The position numbers were made by a program, and so were the translations under genes. The notes beneath the pieces are model-generated. The model made no database searches and had not been told where the DNA came from. It saw only the letters and a list, made by a program, of their open reading frames with translations. 64,000 bases of DNA. It comes from Lachnospiraceae bacterium (lineage in GTDB: Bacteria > Bacillota > Clostridia > Lachnospirales > Lachnospiraceae). This document shows positions 34,824 to 43,795 of the stretch, piece after piece. Numbering within the stretch: the stretch's first letter is position 1; every line of letters begins with the position of its first letter. The stretch is taken from NCBI GenBank assembly GCA_016297945.1, contig JAEDFR010000003.1:1-64000 (forward strand), in the 5' to 3' direction.

Positions 34824-37538
34824 TTATTCTGTGAGCGGTGTTTCTGCCGAATCCGTTGTTGGAGTCTGAACTGTAGCAGCCTGAGCAGCCTGAGCAGCCT
34901 GAGCAGCTTGAGCCGCTTGAGCCGCAGCCTGGGCAGCTTGAGCCGCAGCGGCAGCCTGAGCAGCAGCGGTCTGTTGGGATGCAATAGCGGCTTGACTATC
35001 CGCCGCAAACGCATCCGGATTGGTTGCATAATAGGTTGCATTATGAGGACATACCTGCTGTGAAGTGGCACTTCCGTCAACACTGGGTGCTATGGTTACC
35101 ATTCCCGGGACTTTAAACGGACAAGATGGATCAGCCGGTAGACCGGTTGCAGCACATACCGTTCCTGCGTAGTGCGCATCACATGCTTCGGTCGGAACCG
35201 TACCTTCGGCAAAATATTCCGTATGAGCCGTACAGATGCCGGCAACCGGCAGCTTTCCGGAAGATTTACATACGGATGCGGTTACAATGCCATCCGGTTT
35301 TTCAAATTCTTTATTTGGCAGATTTTCGTGTATTCTGCTCATGACAGCACGCCACATGGTTTTCGATAAATTCTTTTCAGCACTGTCATGCATGATTTCG
35401 TTGTTGTCATATCCCGTCCAGGTAGTAGCTGTATAATAAGGCGTATATCCTGCAAACCAGACATCACGATAGCTGGATGTGGTTCCGGTTTTACCTGCAA
35501 TCGACATACCACCGAAGTTGACACTTCCACCGGTACCTTTGGTTACAACATCGACCATGGCATCCGTCAACAGAAATGCAGTGGTTTCCTGAAGAACACG
35601 TCTTGTCTGTGGATTGGTACGATCTAAAATGACATTTCCGTCATGATCTAAAATCGTGGTATATAAAGCCGGTTCAATATATACTCCGCCATTTGCGATA
35701 GTGGCATAGGATGCATTTAATTCCATATTGGTAACACCATCGGTAATGCCACCTAAAGCCAGAGCCTGCTGGATATCTGAATAGATTTCAGTTTTTCCGG
35801 TTACGGAATTGGTCACGGCACGTCTTTCAACAAGTGTTGTAAAACCGAATTTTTGTAAATAGTCAAATCCCAGCTGGGGAGTAATCTGGGTCAGTGTCTT
35901 AACGGCAACAATGTTTAAGGACTGTTCAATTCCATAACGAAGTGTACAGATTCCTTTGTAAGCGCCGCCGTACCAGTTGGATACCGGGCGACCATTATCA
36001 TAGTTGAAAGGAGCATCATCCTGTACGGAAGCTAAGGTCAGTCCTGCACTGTCGAGAGCAGGAGCATAGGTAGATACAACCTTAAAGGTTGATCCGGGCT
36101 GACGGGTTGTGGATGTTGCACGGTTTAATGAACGGCTGGATGCTTTGGTGCCGCGCCCGCCGATCATGGCAACAATGTATCCGGTATGCTGGTCCTCAAT
36201 GGTTAAGGATACCTGAGGCTGTGGCGTCAAAACGATGTTTTCGGCTTCTACTTTGTCGCCATATCCCATAACAGAGGCTTTATATTCCTCAATAGCTTCA
36301 TAAGCCTGATCCTGAGAAGAGTAAAGCAAATCAAAATTGGCATTGGTCTGTTTAAAATAGCTTTTAAACATTTCTGTGCTGTGATTTTCCTGTTCACCGT
36401 TTGACTTCGAAATCGTCAGTTCATAATGAAGCAGCCATTTTACATTGGAAGGATAGTTGGATTCGTCATTGTATACTTCATCACATATTTTCTGTATTTC
36501 CGGATCCTGCGTGGTATTAATCTGTAACCCACCACTGTATACAAGGTTATAGGCCTGTGTTTCATTGTAACCCAACTGCTCCATCAAATCATTGATGACC
36601 TGATCGATAACAGCGTCAACAAAATATGTGTTGATGGATTCAACATCCTTGGTTTCGTTAACGGACTTGATACGCGAGTATACATCGTCAGCTATGGCAA
36701 CATTGTATTCTGTCTGCGTGATGTAGCCCTGTTCAAGCATATTGTTTAAGACCTTTTCCCGTCTCGTTGCATTATTGTCCGGATGGGAGATGGGATTATA
36801 CTTGGAAGGGTTCTGGGTAATTGCAGCAATTACCGCACATTCGGAAAGGGTCAGATCAGAAACATTCTTATCAAAATAACGACGCGAAGCCGCCTGTACA
36901 CCCAGTGTATTCTGACCTAAGTTGATGGAATTCATATATAATTCCAGAATATCGCTTTTGGACATTCTTTTTTCCAGTTCCAAAGCCAGATACTGTTCCT
37001 GAAATTTACGCTTAAATTTGTTTATGAGATTGGTTTCGGTAACCCAGGTGTCATCAAAAACGTTATTCTTTAAGAGCTGCTGGGTAATGGTTGATGCGCC
37101 CTGACTGAACTTAAATTTGTTTTTGACGGCTTCCATACCGGCACGGGCAATACCCTTAATGTCAATACCGTTGTGTTCATAAAAACGCTCATCTTCAATG
37201 GCAACAAAAGCATTTGCAAGATTTTTCGGAATGGAATTCATGTTTACATAACTTCTGTTTGAATTTGTGGCAACGAGCTTTGTCATCTGTTTTCCTTTGG
37301 CATCGTAAACAAAAGTTGCATATCCGGAAGGTGTTACATCCAGAGTGGATATATCCGGAGAAGATGCTAATATTCCGTTAAACATTCCAATGCCCATACA
37401 GGCACCAATGATTCCGATACCGATGAAACATATGAGTATGGCTTTTAAGAAATAAAGAAGAAACATTTTTTCGATTTTAGTACTGGTAGAATTCAGTTGT
37501 TTCTGCCTTTTCTTAATGCCCTTTTTACTGTAATTCAT
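34824..37538 (-). CDS. Class A penicillin-binding protein (PBP1A type)
   Basis: 904 residues; bifunctional cell-wall synthase. Cytosolic basic tail, one membrane helix (LYFLKAILICFIGIGIIGAC), then a GT51 transglycosylase domain with FVAIEDERFYEHNGIDIKG and GASTITQQLLKN. The transpeptidase has the nucleophile motif in TRQPGSTFK, then SLN and KTGT in SIAGKTGTTSSYRD. The C-terminal tail is Cys-containing, then Ala/Gln-rich. ATG 37538 has AGGAGG six bases upstream. The 61 codons further upstream are open but have no site and look non-coding. Single gene, convergent with the 915-aa gene. Confidence 0.95.
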   Translation of the reverse strand: MNYSKKGIKKRQKQLNSTSTKIEKMFLLYFLKAILICFIGIGIIGACMGIGMFNGILASSPDISTLDVTPSGYATFVYDAKGKQMTKLVATNSNRSYVNMNSIPKNLANAFVAIEDERFYEHNGIDIKGIARAGMEAVKNKFKFSQGASTITQQLLKNNVFDDTWVTETNLINKFKRKFQEQYLALELEKRMSKSDILELYMNSINLGQNTLGVQAASRRYFDKNVSDLTLSECAVIAAITQNPSKYNPISHPDNNATRREKVLNNMLEQGYITQTEYNVAIADDVYSRIKSVNETKDVESINTYFVDAVIDQVINDLMEQLGYNETQAYNLVYSGGLQINTTQDPEIQKICDEVYNDESNYPSNVKWLLHYELTISKSNGEQENHSTEMFKSYFKQTNANFDLLYSSQDQAYEAIEEYKASVMGYGDKVEAENIVLTPQPQVSLTIEDQHTGYIVAMIGGRGTKASSRSLNRATSTTRQPGSTFKVVSTYAPALDSAGLTLASVQDDAPFNYDNGRPVSNWYGGAYKGICTLRYGIEQSLNIVAVKTLTQITPQLGFDYLQKFGFTTLVERRAVTNSVTGKTEIYSDIQQALALGGITDGVTNMELNASYATIANGGVYIEPALYTTILDHDGNVILDRTNPQTRRVLQETTAFLLTDAMVDVVTKGTGGSVNFGGMSIAGKTGTTSSYRDVWFAGYTPYYTATTWTGYDNNEIMHDSAEKNLSKTMWRAVMSRIHENLPNKEFEKPDGIVTASVCKSSGKLPVAGICTAHTEYFAEGTVPTEACDAHYAGTVCAATGLPADPSCPFKVPGMVTIAPSVDGSATSQQVCPHNATYYATNPDAFAADSQAAIASQQTAAAQAAAAAQAAQAAAQAAQAAQAAQAAQAATVQTPTTDSAETPLTE
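34878..34975. repeat. Tandem Ala-Ala-Gln codon repeats in the PBP tail
   Basis: On the coding (minus) strand, nine-base units of the type CAGGCTGCT repeat with small variations. They encode runs such as QAAQAAAQAAQAAQAAQAAQ. Such arrays often change length by slippage. Confidence 0.75.
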
Positions 37539-37896
37539 AAAAAAGCCTCCTAAACTATATGGCACCTGCCTTAGTAGTATATTATTCAAAGACAAAAGTA
37601 AACATATATCATTAAGTATACCAAAATATGGAGCTAAAATAAAGTGTTGACTGCTATTTCTTCTATATATAGGTAGTTTGATACTGTGGTATAAAGTATA
37701 AAATGATGTTTTTACTTGCAAAATACGATATCAGTGGCAAAAGGTCTGAATAATTATTTTTCCATATAATGGATTATTTACAAATTCGTACACATTTATT
37801 CCACAATGTGGTAAAATATCCATGTTGTGTGCAAAATGGTATAGTTTTGCCAAAAAATTGTTTATTTACAAAAGAGATGAAAAGAGGTGATGATGT
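37539..37896. other. Intergenic region between PBP and yigZ
   Basis: 358 bases, AT-rich. It must hold divergent promoters. The best plus-strand candidate is TAAAAT near 37812 with TACACA 17 bases upstream. On the minus strand TATACT-like hexamers occur near 37617 without a convincing -35. No gene, riboswitch or repeat is seen. Confidence 0.5.
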
Positions 37897-38556
37897 ATGC
37901 CAGACATAGACCGATCGATATACAAGGGTGGAATCGGTGAAGTTGTGGAGAAAAAATCCCGCTTTATTGCAACGATTGAACCCGTGACGAGCAAAGAGGA
38001 GGCGGAAGCCATGATTGCCGCCTGCAAAAAGAAATATTGGGACGCCAGACACAATTGCAGTGCATACATTATCGCTGATACAGTTGATATCTTGCATTCT
38101 TCGGATGATGGAGAACCTTCCGGTACGGCCGGAAAGCCAATGTTGGATATTCTGGTTGCACAGGGACTGAAAAATGTCTGTGTTGTGGTTACCCGGTATT
38201 TTGGTGGTACCTTGCTTGGGACAGGAGGACTGGTGCGCGCCTATCAGGCAGCCGTCAAAGCAGGACTTGAGCAGTGTACCTTTATTGAAAAGAAGAAGGG
38301 TATAAAAGCAACTGTTGCACTTGATTACAATGATGTTGGTAAAATCCAGTATCTGTTTGCAACCCAAAAGGTTGAGACGATTTCTACGGATTATGGGGAA
38401 AAGGTTTTAATGTCACTCATCATTCCGTATGATGCTTTTTCAAATGTCAAAGAAAAATTGGTTGACATAACAAGTGGAAAGTCATCATTTCAAGATGTTT
38501 CGGAGGCTTACTACGCTCTTGTGGAAGGAGAGATTAAGCTATGGATGAAAGATTAG
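37897..38556 (+). CDS. yigZ: YigZ/IMPACT-family protein
   Basis: 219 residues. The N-terminal UPF0029 domain has KKSRFIATIEPVTSKEEAEA, ARHNCSAYII, SSDDGEPSGTAGKPML and VVTRYFGGTLLGTGGLVRAY. A smaller C-terminal ferredoxin-like DUF1949 domain follows. The eukaryotic relative IMPACT regulates translation stress; the bacterial role is unsettled. ATG follows AAAAGAGGTGATGATGT. It overlaps mgtE by 16 bases. Confidence 0.92.
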   Translation: MPDIDRSIYKGGIGEVVEKKSRFIATIEPVTSKEEAEAMIAACKKKYWDARHNCSAYIIADTVDILHSSDDGEPSGTAGKPMLDILVAQGLKNVCVVVTRYFGGTLLGTGGLVRAYQAAVKAGLEQCTFIEKKKGIKATVALDYNDVGKIQYLFATQKVETISTDYGEKVLMSLIIPYDAFSNVKEKLVDITSGKSSFQDVSEAYYALVEGEIKLWMKD

Positions 38557-39896
38557 AAGAACTGTATACAACATTAAATGATTATCTAAATCAAAAACAA
38601 TACGTCAAATTGAGGGAATGGTTAAGAGATTTAAACGTTGCCGATATTGCTGCCATGATGGAAGAATTAGACGAGGAACTACAGTTAAAGACGTTCCGGA
38701 TTCTGCCCAAGGATATGGCTGCGGATATTTTTTCTTATCTGCCCATTGAAGTGGAACAGCAGATTATTACGTCCATATCCGACCGTGAAGCCGGTAAAAT
38801 CATCGATAATCTGATGGCGGATGATGCCACGGACCTTTTAGAGGAGATGCCGGCCAATATTGTTAAGAGACTGTTGGCCAATGCCAGTCATGAAACCAGA
38901 AGGGATATCAATCATCTGCTTCGTTATCCGGAGGATTCAGCCGGCAGTATCATGACGGTCGAATTTATGGATTTAAAAGAAGGACAGACCGTTGCGCAGG
39001 CGATTGAACGGATTAAGAAGGCGGCAGTGGATTCCGAAACCATTAATATCTGTTATGTTTTGGATTATCAGAGAAAATTAAAAGGAACGGTAGCATTGCG
39101 CTATCTCTTATTAAAGGATCCCGATGAAAAAATCGGCGATATCATGCATGAGAATGTCATCAGTCTTCATACCCTGATGGATCAGGAGGAAGTAGCAAGA
39201 CAGTTCCAAAAATACGACTTTACCGCCATGCCGGTTGTGGATAATGAAGATCGTCTGGTCGGTATTATCACGGTCGATGACGTTGTGGATATTTTGCAGG
39301 AAGAGGCTACGGAGGATATGGAAAAGATGGCGGCTATTGTGCCAAGCGATAAACCATATCTTAAGACAACCGTGTTTGAAACCTGGAAAAAGCGTATTCC
39401 GTGGCTGCTTTTATTGATGATTTCCGCAACCTTTACCGGAAAGATTATTGCATCCTTTGAAGATGCTTTAAGCGTATATGTGGTGCTGACGACGTTTATT
39501 CCCATGCTCATGGATACCGGCGGAAATGCCGGCGGACAGACTTCGGTTACGGTTATTCGTGGTTTGTCCTTAAATGAGATTGAGTTTTCGGATTTCTTTA
39601 AAGTTGTATGGAAAGAAATAAGAGTTGCACTTTTATGCGGTTTGACATTAGCCGTGGCAAACTTTGCAAAGTTAATGATTATTGATCGTGTTACCATGCC
39701 GGTTGCAGCAGTTGTCTGTGCGACTTTGGTTGTTGCAGTCCTAATTGCGAAGTTGGTCGGAAGTATGCTGCCGATGTTAGCAAAGAAAATCGGTTTTGAC
39801 CCGGCAGTTATGGCGAGTCCGTTTATTACTACGATCGTAGATGCGTTGTCGTTATTGATATATTTTAGAATTGCATCTATGGTGCTGGGATTGTAA
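38541..39896 (+). CDS. mgtE: Magnesium transporter MgtE
   Basis: 451 residues. N-terminal MgtE_N helical domain with LMADDATDLLEEMPANIVKR, two CBS domains (EDSAGSIMTVEFMDLKEGQT and HTLMDQEEVARQFQKYDFTA; GIITVDDVVDIL), the plug helix and five membrane helices. The pore signature lies in FIPMLMDTGGNAGGQTSVTV. Mg binding at the CBS/N interface gates the channel. No Mg riboswitch is seen upstream; expression is coupled to yigZ by overlap. Confidence 0.95.
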   Translation: MDERLEELYTTLNDYLNQKQYVKLREWLRDLNVADIAAMMEELDEELQLKTFRILPKDMAADIFSYLPIEVEQQIITSISDREAGKIIDNLMADDATDLLEEMPANIVKRLLANASHETRRDINHLLRYPEDSAGSIMTVEFMDLKEGQTVAQAIERIKKAAVDSETINICYVLDYQRKLKGTVALRYLLLKDPDEKIGDIMHENVISLHTLMDQEEVARQFQKYDFTAMPVVDNEDRLVGIITVDDVVDILQEEATEDMEKMAAIVPSDKPYLKTTVFETWKKRIPWLLLLMISATFTGKIIASFEDALSVYVVLTTFIPMLMDTGGNAGGQTSVTVIRGLSLNEIEFSDFFKVVWKEIRVALLCGLTLAVANFAKLMIIDRVTMPVAAVVCATLVVAVLIAKLVGSMLPMLAKKIGFDPAVMASPFITTIVDALSLLIYFRIASMVLGL

Positions 39897-39925
39897 ATCT
39901 TCGACTTATTGGAGCAATAGGGTTA

Positions 39926-40093
39926 TTGAAAAATAGAATGTGGGGCTTAGTGTTATCTGTAATAAACTGTGTAATAACAATTGCATTGATGATGTTTTTG
40001 TTACCAGCCGGAATTATGGATGGAATACTTGCAGGAAGTGCATTGATATTAATCCTGATGCAGTATTATGGGGATAAAAAAGTCGTGGAATAG
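39926..40093 (+). CDS. Small hydrophobic ORF, possibly a gene fragment
   Basis: Open frame with TTG at 39926 or ATG at 39938, giving about 52-55 residues: MWGLVLSVINCVITIALMMF, then a second helix around GILAGSALILILMQYYG and a KKVVE end. The frame is open back into the mgtE tail and the ribosome binding site is weak. It looks like the C-terminal end of a lost membrane protein next to a broken glycosyltransferase gene. Confidence 0.35.
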   Translation: MKNRMWGLVLSVINCVITIALMMFLLPAGIMDGILAGSALILILMQYYGDKKVVE

Positions 40094-40122
40094 ACTGCGA
40101 AAGGTTGATGGAGGATAATGTT

Positions 40123-40968
40123 ATGAAAAAAATAGCAATGTTTACAATGGGAACCAAAGGCGATGTGCAACCCTATATTTATTTGGCACAGGAATAAAAT
40201 AAAAATGGATATTACACATTGCTTGGTTCGCATCCTTGCTGGAAACAATTGATTGAATCAAGTAATATAAAATTCGTACCGATTGGTCCGGATATTGATA
40301 TAGAAAAAGAGGCTGCAATTATTCGGGGGAAAAATAAAAATCCGATGCTTAGTATGCTCAAAACAATGAATTTTGTATTTGATATAATTGTTGAATCTAC
40401 AGGAGATGTCTTTGAAGCTTGTAAAGGGATGGATTTGATCGTAGTATCACATGCACAAATGGGGGCGACGGAAGCGGAAGTTTTGGGAATACCAACAGTC
40501 AATGTTACGATACAGCCTGAGATGATTCCGGAAAAACTAAAGAAGAAAACTTTTATTAATAGAGTAATTGTACAAGGCTTCCAAAAATCTTTGGAAGAAT
40601 ATAAATTGCCGAATTCTATGATTGCGATTGGTTCCGTTCCGCACAGTTATCTTTTTGATAAATGTAAAATGGTAATTCATCACTGTGGATTTGGAACATC
40701 GGCAGCAACTTTGATATATGGCATTCCGTCGATCCCAGTTCCTCATGTTTTAGACCAAAAAGGACAATCGGATATGCTTATAAAACTAGGCGTGGCAAGT
40801 GATGAAATCGATGGACATAATATAACAGAGGATAAAATTATTTCATGTATTAAAGATATGGAATTGCATTATGAAGAAAGATATCAGAAAGTAAAGCAAC
40901 TATCAGAAAAAATTAGAAACGAAAAAGGATTGGAGGTCGCGGTTCGGTACATTAGTGAAATCATTTAA
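40123..40968 (+). pseudogene. GT1-family (UGT-like) glycosyltransferase with stop and deletion
   Basis: ATG 40123 sits behind GGAGGATAATGTT. The first 24 codons (MKKIAMFTMGTKGDVQPYIY) match the start of family-1 macrolide/sterol-type glycosyltransferases. An in-frame TAA at 40195 then interrupts LAQE-stop-NKNGYY, and the frame continues open to 40968. The sugar-nucleotide signature survives at IHHCGFGTSAATLIYGIPSI and PHVLDQ. The total is about 280 residues against roughly 400 usual, and the missing part lies near KKKTFINRVIVQGFQK, where the domain linker should be. Both lesions together make a real pseudogene likely. Confidence 0.75.
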
Positions 40969-41064
40969 AAATTGTTTGCCCATTACGAATATATTGCAAT
41001 TGGAAATAGCGTTATCTTGCTCATACGTATGGACAAGATGAGAGAAAAAAACTAAAAATAATAG

Positions 41065-41093
41065 TTGATATTCGAACGTATGTTTGGTATAAT
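41065..41093 (+). promoter_or_regulatory. Promoter of the type I toxin
   Basis: -35 TTGATA (41065-41070), 17-base spacer, perfect -10 TATAAT (41088-41093). A start near 41100 gives a leader of about 84 bases. Confidence 0.75.
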
Positions 41094-41127
41094 ATAATTA
41101 CGGAAAGTACCCATGACAGGGTGGTAG

Positions 41128-41175
41128 CCTCCCGAGTTTATGATACCGGTACGCCGGAATACATAGGAAGGGAGG
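41128..41175 (+). promoter_or_regulatory. Possible Shine-Dalgarno sequestration in the toxin leader
   Basis: CCTCCC at 41128-41133 is complementary to the ribosome binding site GGGAGG at 41170-41175. Pairing would hide the site in the full-length mRNA, as known for several type I toxins. Not tested by folding. Confidence 0.5.
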
Positions 41176-41183
41176 TGGCGCCG

Positions 41184-41300
41184 ATGACAGCTTATGAAAT
41201 CATTTCGATTTTTATAGGGATATTGGCTTTGCTGATGTCCTTTGGTAGCTTAATTGTTGCGTTGCTTGCCTTTCTCGACAAGAGAAACAAGCGAAAATAA
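41184..41300 (+). CDS. Holin-like type I toxin, 38 aa
   Basis: Reads MTAYEIISIFIGILALLMSF, GSLIVALLAFLDKRNKRK: one membrane helix and a basic tail. This matches the 'putative holin-like toxin' family of Firmicutes small toxins (TxpA/BsrG-like layout), which insert into the membrane. The ribosome binding site AAGGGAGGT is strong. Convergent antisense promoter and paired terminators sit at the 3' end. Too short for routine gene callers, but the promoter, leader, SD and antisense arrangement make it convincing. Confidence 0.85.
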   Translation: MTAYEIISIFIGILALLMSFGSLIVALLAFLDKRNKRK

Positions 41301-41304
41301 AAAT

Positions 41305-41333
41305 GCCTATCCTGTCTGGTCCACAGGATAGGC
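41305..41333 (-). terminator. Terminator of the antisense RNA
   Basis: Perfect stem GCCTATCCTGT / ACAGGATAGGC. The T-run (ATTTTTATTTT) is on the minus-strand 3' side only, so the hairpin terminates the antisense RNA and not the toxin mRNA. Confidence 0.8.
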
Positions 41334-41368
41334 GTTGTCCGTAAGGACAAATATTAGTCTAAACTTGG

Positions 41369-41402
41369 AGCATCCACCTTTGGAGTGGGTGCTTTCTCTT
41401 TG
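41369..41402 (+). terminator. Terminator of the toxin mRNA
   Basis: AGCATCCAC pairs with GTGGGTGCT (one wobble) around CTTTGGA, followed by TTCTCTTTG. It places the mRNA 3' end within the antisense 5' region. Confidence 0.65.
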
Positions 41403-41409
41403 TATAATT

Positions 41410-41438
41410 ATAATAACATCGATACTGAAATAGTTCAA
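41410..41438 (-). promoter_or_regulatory. Promoter of the antisense RNA
   Basis: Minus strand: -35 TTGAAC (41433-41438), exactly 17-base spacer, -10 TATTAT (41410-41415). Confidence 0.7.
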
Positions 41439-41710
41439 GTATTTTTGAAAATTAATTGTTGATGGATTAATAGGGCGATTATCTCACCCATTTATCTCTG
41501 TTTCGGTAAGGCTGGCTGACGATACCCGATAATCCGGCTTTGAGGGTTCGGATTTCCTCGTTTTTGGTGGCGATTATGTGCCGTGTTCGTTCGAATAATA
41601 TTATTATATACGGATTATTTAGATAAACTTAGCAACGTTCGTCGGACAATAGAAAAATACTATCCGGCCCATAACTCCTTGATAAATTGTTTCGATATCT
41701 GGCTCGAAAC
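41439..41710. other. Stretch between toxin locus and typA
   Basis: No complete gene. On the minus strand a start-less frame reads FERTRHIIATKNEEIRTLKA, GLSGIVSQPYRNRDKWVR before a stop near 41473; it may be the tail of a lost gene. A short inverted repeat GTTTCGA/TCGAAAC (41689-41710) lies right after the typA stop and may be a weak terminator. Confidence 0.4.
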
Positions 41711-43540
41711 TTATTTCTTAAATCCCGCACGCTTTCTTAATGTCGGATCTAATATTTTCTTGCGGATACGAAGACTTTGGGGGGTTACCTCCAAAAGTTC
41801 ATCCGTGTCAATAAAATCCAAAGCTTGTTCTAAACTTAGAATTTTCGGCGGAACCAGTTTTAAAGCCTCATCCGAGCTGGAAGTACGTGTGTTGGTTAAA
41901 TGCTTGGTCTTGCAGACGTTGATTTCGATATCTTCCGCACGACCGGTTTCACCGACAACCATACCGGAATAAACTTTTTCACCGGGACCAATGAACAAGG
42001 TGCCGCGTTCCTGAGCATTGAATAAGCCATAGGTAATGGCTTCACCTGCTTCGAAAGCAATCAAAGAACCGTTGGCACGGTAGTTTAAATCTCCTTTATA
42101 TGGGCCATAGCCATCAAAAATCGTATTTAAGATACCATTTCCTTTGGTATCGGTCATAAATTCACCACGATAACCGATTAATCCGCGGGAAGGAATGGAG
42201 AATTCCAGTCTGGTATATCCGCCGGAACCGGTACCCATATTGAGAAGTTCTCCTTTTCTTGCAGAAAGCTTTTGAATAACGGCACCCGAAAATTCATCAG
42301 GCACGTCAACATAGGCTAACTCCATAGGTTCGGTCTTTTTACCGTTTTCATCTTCTTTGTATAGTACTTCGGCTTTGGATACCGCAAACTCATATCCTTC
42401 ACGGCGCATATTTTCAATTAAGACGGAAAGGTGTAATTCACCACGACCGGAAACCTTAAACGAATCCATGTTTTCGGTTTCTTCTACTCTTAAAGAAACG
42501 TCAGTGTTTAATTCGCGGAACAGACGGTCTCTTAAATGTCGTGAAGTGACATATTTTCCTTCCGTACCGGCAAGCGGCGAGTCGTTTACCACAAAATGCA
42601 TGGCAATCGTGGGCTCTGAAATTTTCTGGAAGGGGATAGGTTTTACGTCATCCGGTGAACAGAGTGTATCGCCGATGTGGATATCGGAAATACCGGAGAT
42701 GGCAACGATAGAACCAATGCCTGCTTCTTTTACTTCCACTTTGTTCAAACCATCGAATTCATATAATTTGGAAACTTTTACTTTCCGCATTTTGTCCGGT
42801 TCATGGTGGTTAACCATGACGACATCCTGATTGACCCTGATGGAACCGTTGTCAACTTTTCCGACACCGATTCGTCCGACATACTCATTATAATCAATCG
42901 TGCTGATAAGTACCTGTGTACCGGCATCCGGATCCCCTTCGGGAGCGGGAATATAATCTAAAATCGTATCAAACAAAGGAATCATATCCGTTCCTTCTTT
43001 GTCCATATCAAGACTTGCATAACCGCCTCTTGCAGAAGCAAATACAAAAGGGCAGTCCAACTGGTTTTCATCTGCCTCCAAATCAATAAACAATTCCAAG
43101 ACTTCATCCACAACTTCTGCACATCTTGCCTCAGGACGGTCGATTTTGTTGACACAGACAATGACCGGAAGACTTAATTCCAAAGCTTTGCGAAGCACAA
43201 ATTTGGTCTGTGGCATCGCACCTTCAAATGCATCCACAACCAAAATAACGCCGTTGACCATTTTTAAAACACGTTCCACTTCGCCGCCAAAATCGGCATG
43301 CCCGGGAGTATCAATAATATTAATTTTGGTACCTTTATATGTGATGGCTGTATTTTTGGAAAGAATGGTAATACCACGTTCTCTTTCAATATCATTCGAA
43401 TCCATGACACGTTCGGCAACTTCCTGATTTTCACGGAAAACGCCGCTTTGCTTTAATAATTCGTCTACCAGAGTCGTCTTGCCATGATCGACATGGGCAA
43501 TGATTGCCACGTTTCTGACATCATCTCTTTTTTGATTCAT
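41711..43540 (-). CDS. typA: Ribosome-associated GTPase TypA/BipA
   Basis: 609 residues, translational GTPase related to EF-G; helps 50S assembly and growth under stress. G1 AHVDHGKTTLVDELLKQSG, switch region ERERGITILSKNTAI, G3 DTPGHADFGGEVERV and G4 NKIDR are all present. EF-G-like domains and the BipA-specific C-terminal domain (NVCKTKHLTNTRTSSSDEAL) follow. Start at 43540 (MNQKRDD) with GAAAGGA upstream; the longer frame to 43579 lacks a site. Single gene. Confidence 0.95.
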   Translation of the reverse strand: MNQKRDDVRNVAIIAHVDHGKTTLVDELLKQSGVFRENQEVAERVMDSNDIERERGITILSKNTAITYKGTKINIIDTPGHADFGGEVERVLKMVNGVILVVDAFEGAMPQTKFVLRKALELSLPVIVCVNKIDRPEARCAEVVDEVLELFIDLEADENQLDCPFVFASARGGYASLDMDKEGTDMIPLFDTILDYIPAPEGDPDAGTQVLISTIDYNEYVGRIGVGKVDNGSIRVNQDVVMVNHHEPDKMRKVKVSKLYEFDGLNKVEVKEAGIGSIVAISGISDIHIGDTLCSPDDVKPIPFQKISEPTIAMHFVVNDSPLAGTEGKYVTSRHLRDRLFRELNTDVSLRVEETENMDSFKVSGRGELHLSVLIENMRREGYEFAVSKAEVLYKEDENGKKTEPMELAYVDVPDEFSGAVIQKLSARKGELLNMGTGSGGYTRLEFSIPSRGLIGYRGEFMTDTKGNGILNTIFDGYGPYKGDLNYRANGSLIAFEAGEAITYGLFNAQERGTLFIGPGEKVYSGMVVGETGRAEDIEINVCKTKHLTNTRTSSSDEALKLVPPKILSLEQALDFIDTDELLEVTPQSLRIRKKILDPTLRKRAGFKK

Positions 43541-43795
43541 AACTAAAAATCCTTTCGCGCTTTTTCGCACCGCGCCCAATACTGTTTTTTTCTTGAAATA
43601 TCCTTGTTTACAAACGATTTTAGTCTATCACAATTATTACAAAAATCAAGTAAATTCATGTCATTTCCTGCAATTTGTGTCACTTTTATAAATAGTTTGT
43701 CGATTGAAAATTTACATTTTTTAGTAAAAATGAAATAAGATATTACTACATGACAGGAAAAAATTCTTTATTGAGTAAGAAGGGAGAACAAAAAA

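Larger units (their letters stand above)
41292..41403 (-). ncRNA. Antisense RNA antitoxin (predicted)
   Basis: A minus-strand promoter at 41410-41438 would start a transcript near 41403 that runs into the toxin's 3' end. It would stop at hairpin 41305-41333, followed on that strand by ATTTTTATTTT. The RNA is about 110 bases and fully complementary to the toxin mRNA 3' region and last codons. The layout is that of RatA-type antitoxins. Predicted from sequence only. Confidence 0.72.

Noticed and set aside
37539..37721. 61-codon extension upstream of the penicillin-binding protein
   Set aside because: No ribosome binding site at its ATG, while AGGAGG sits at the right distance before ATG 37538; the translated extension is not like a PBP.
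37539..37896. Mg-sensing riboswitch for mgtE
   Set aside because: No M-box core elements; mgtE is translated from inside the yigZ end.
41583..41972. 129-codon plus-strand frame over the end of typA
   Set aside because: Antisense shadow of typA with no ribosome binding site or family resemblance.
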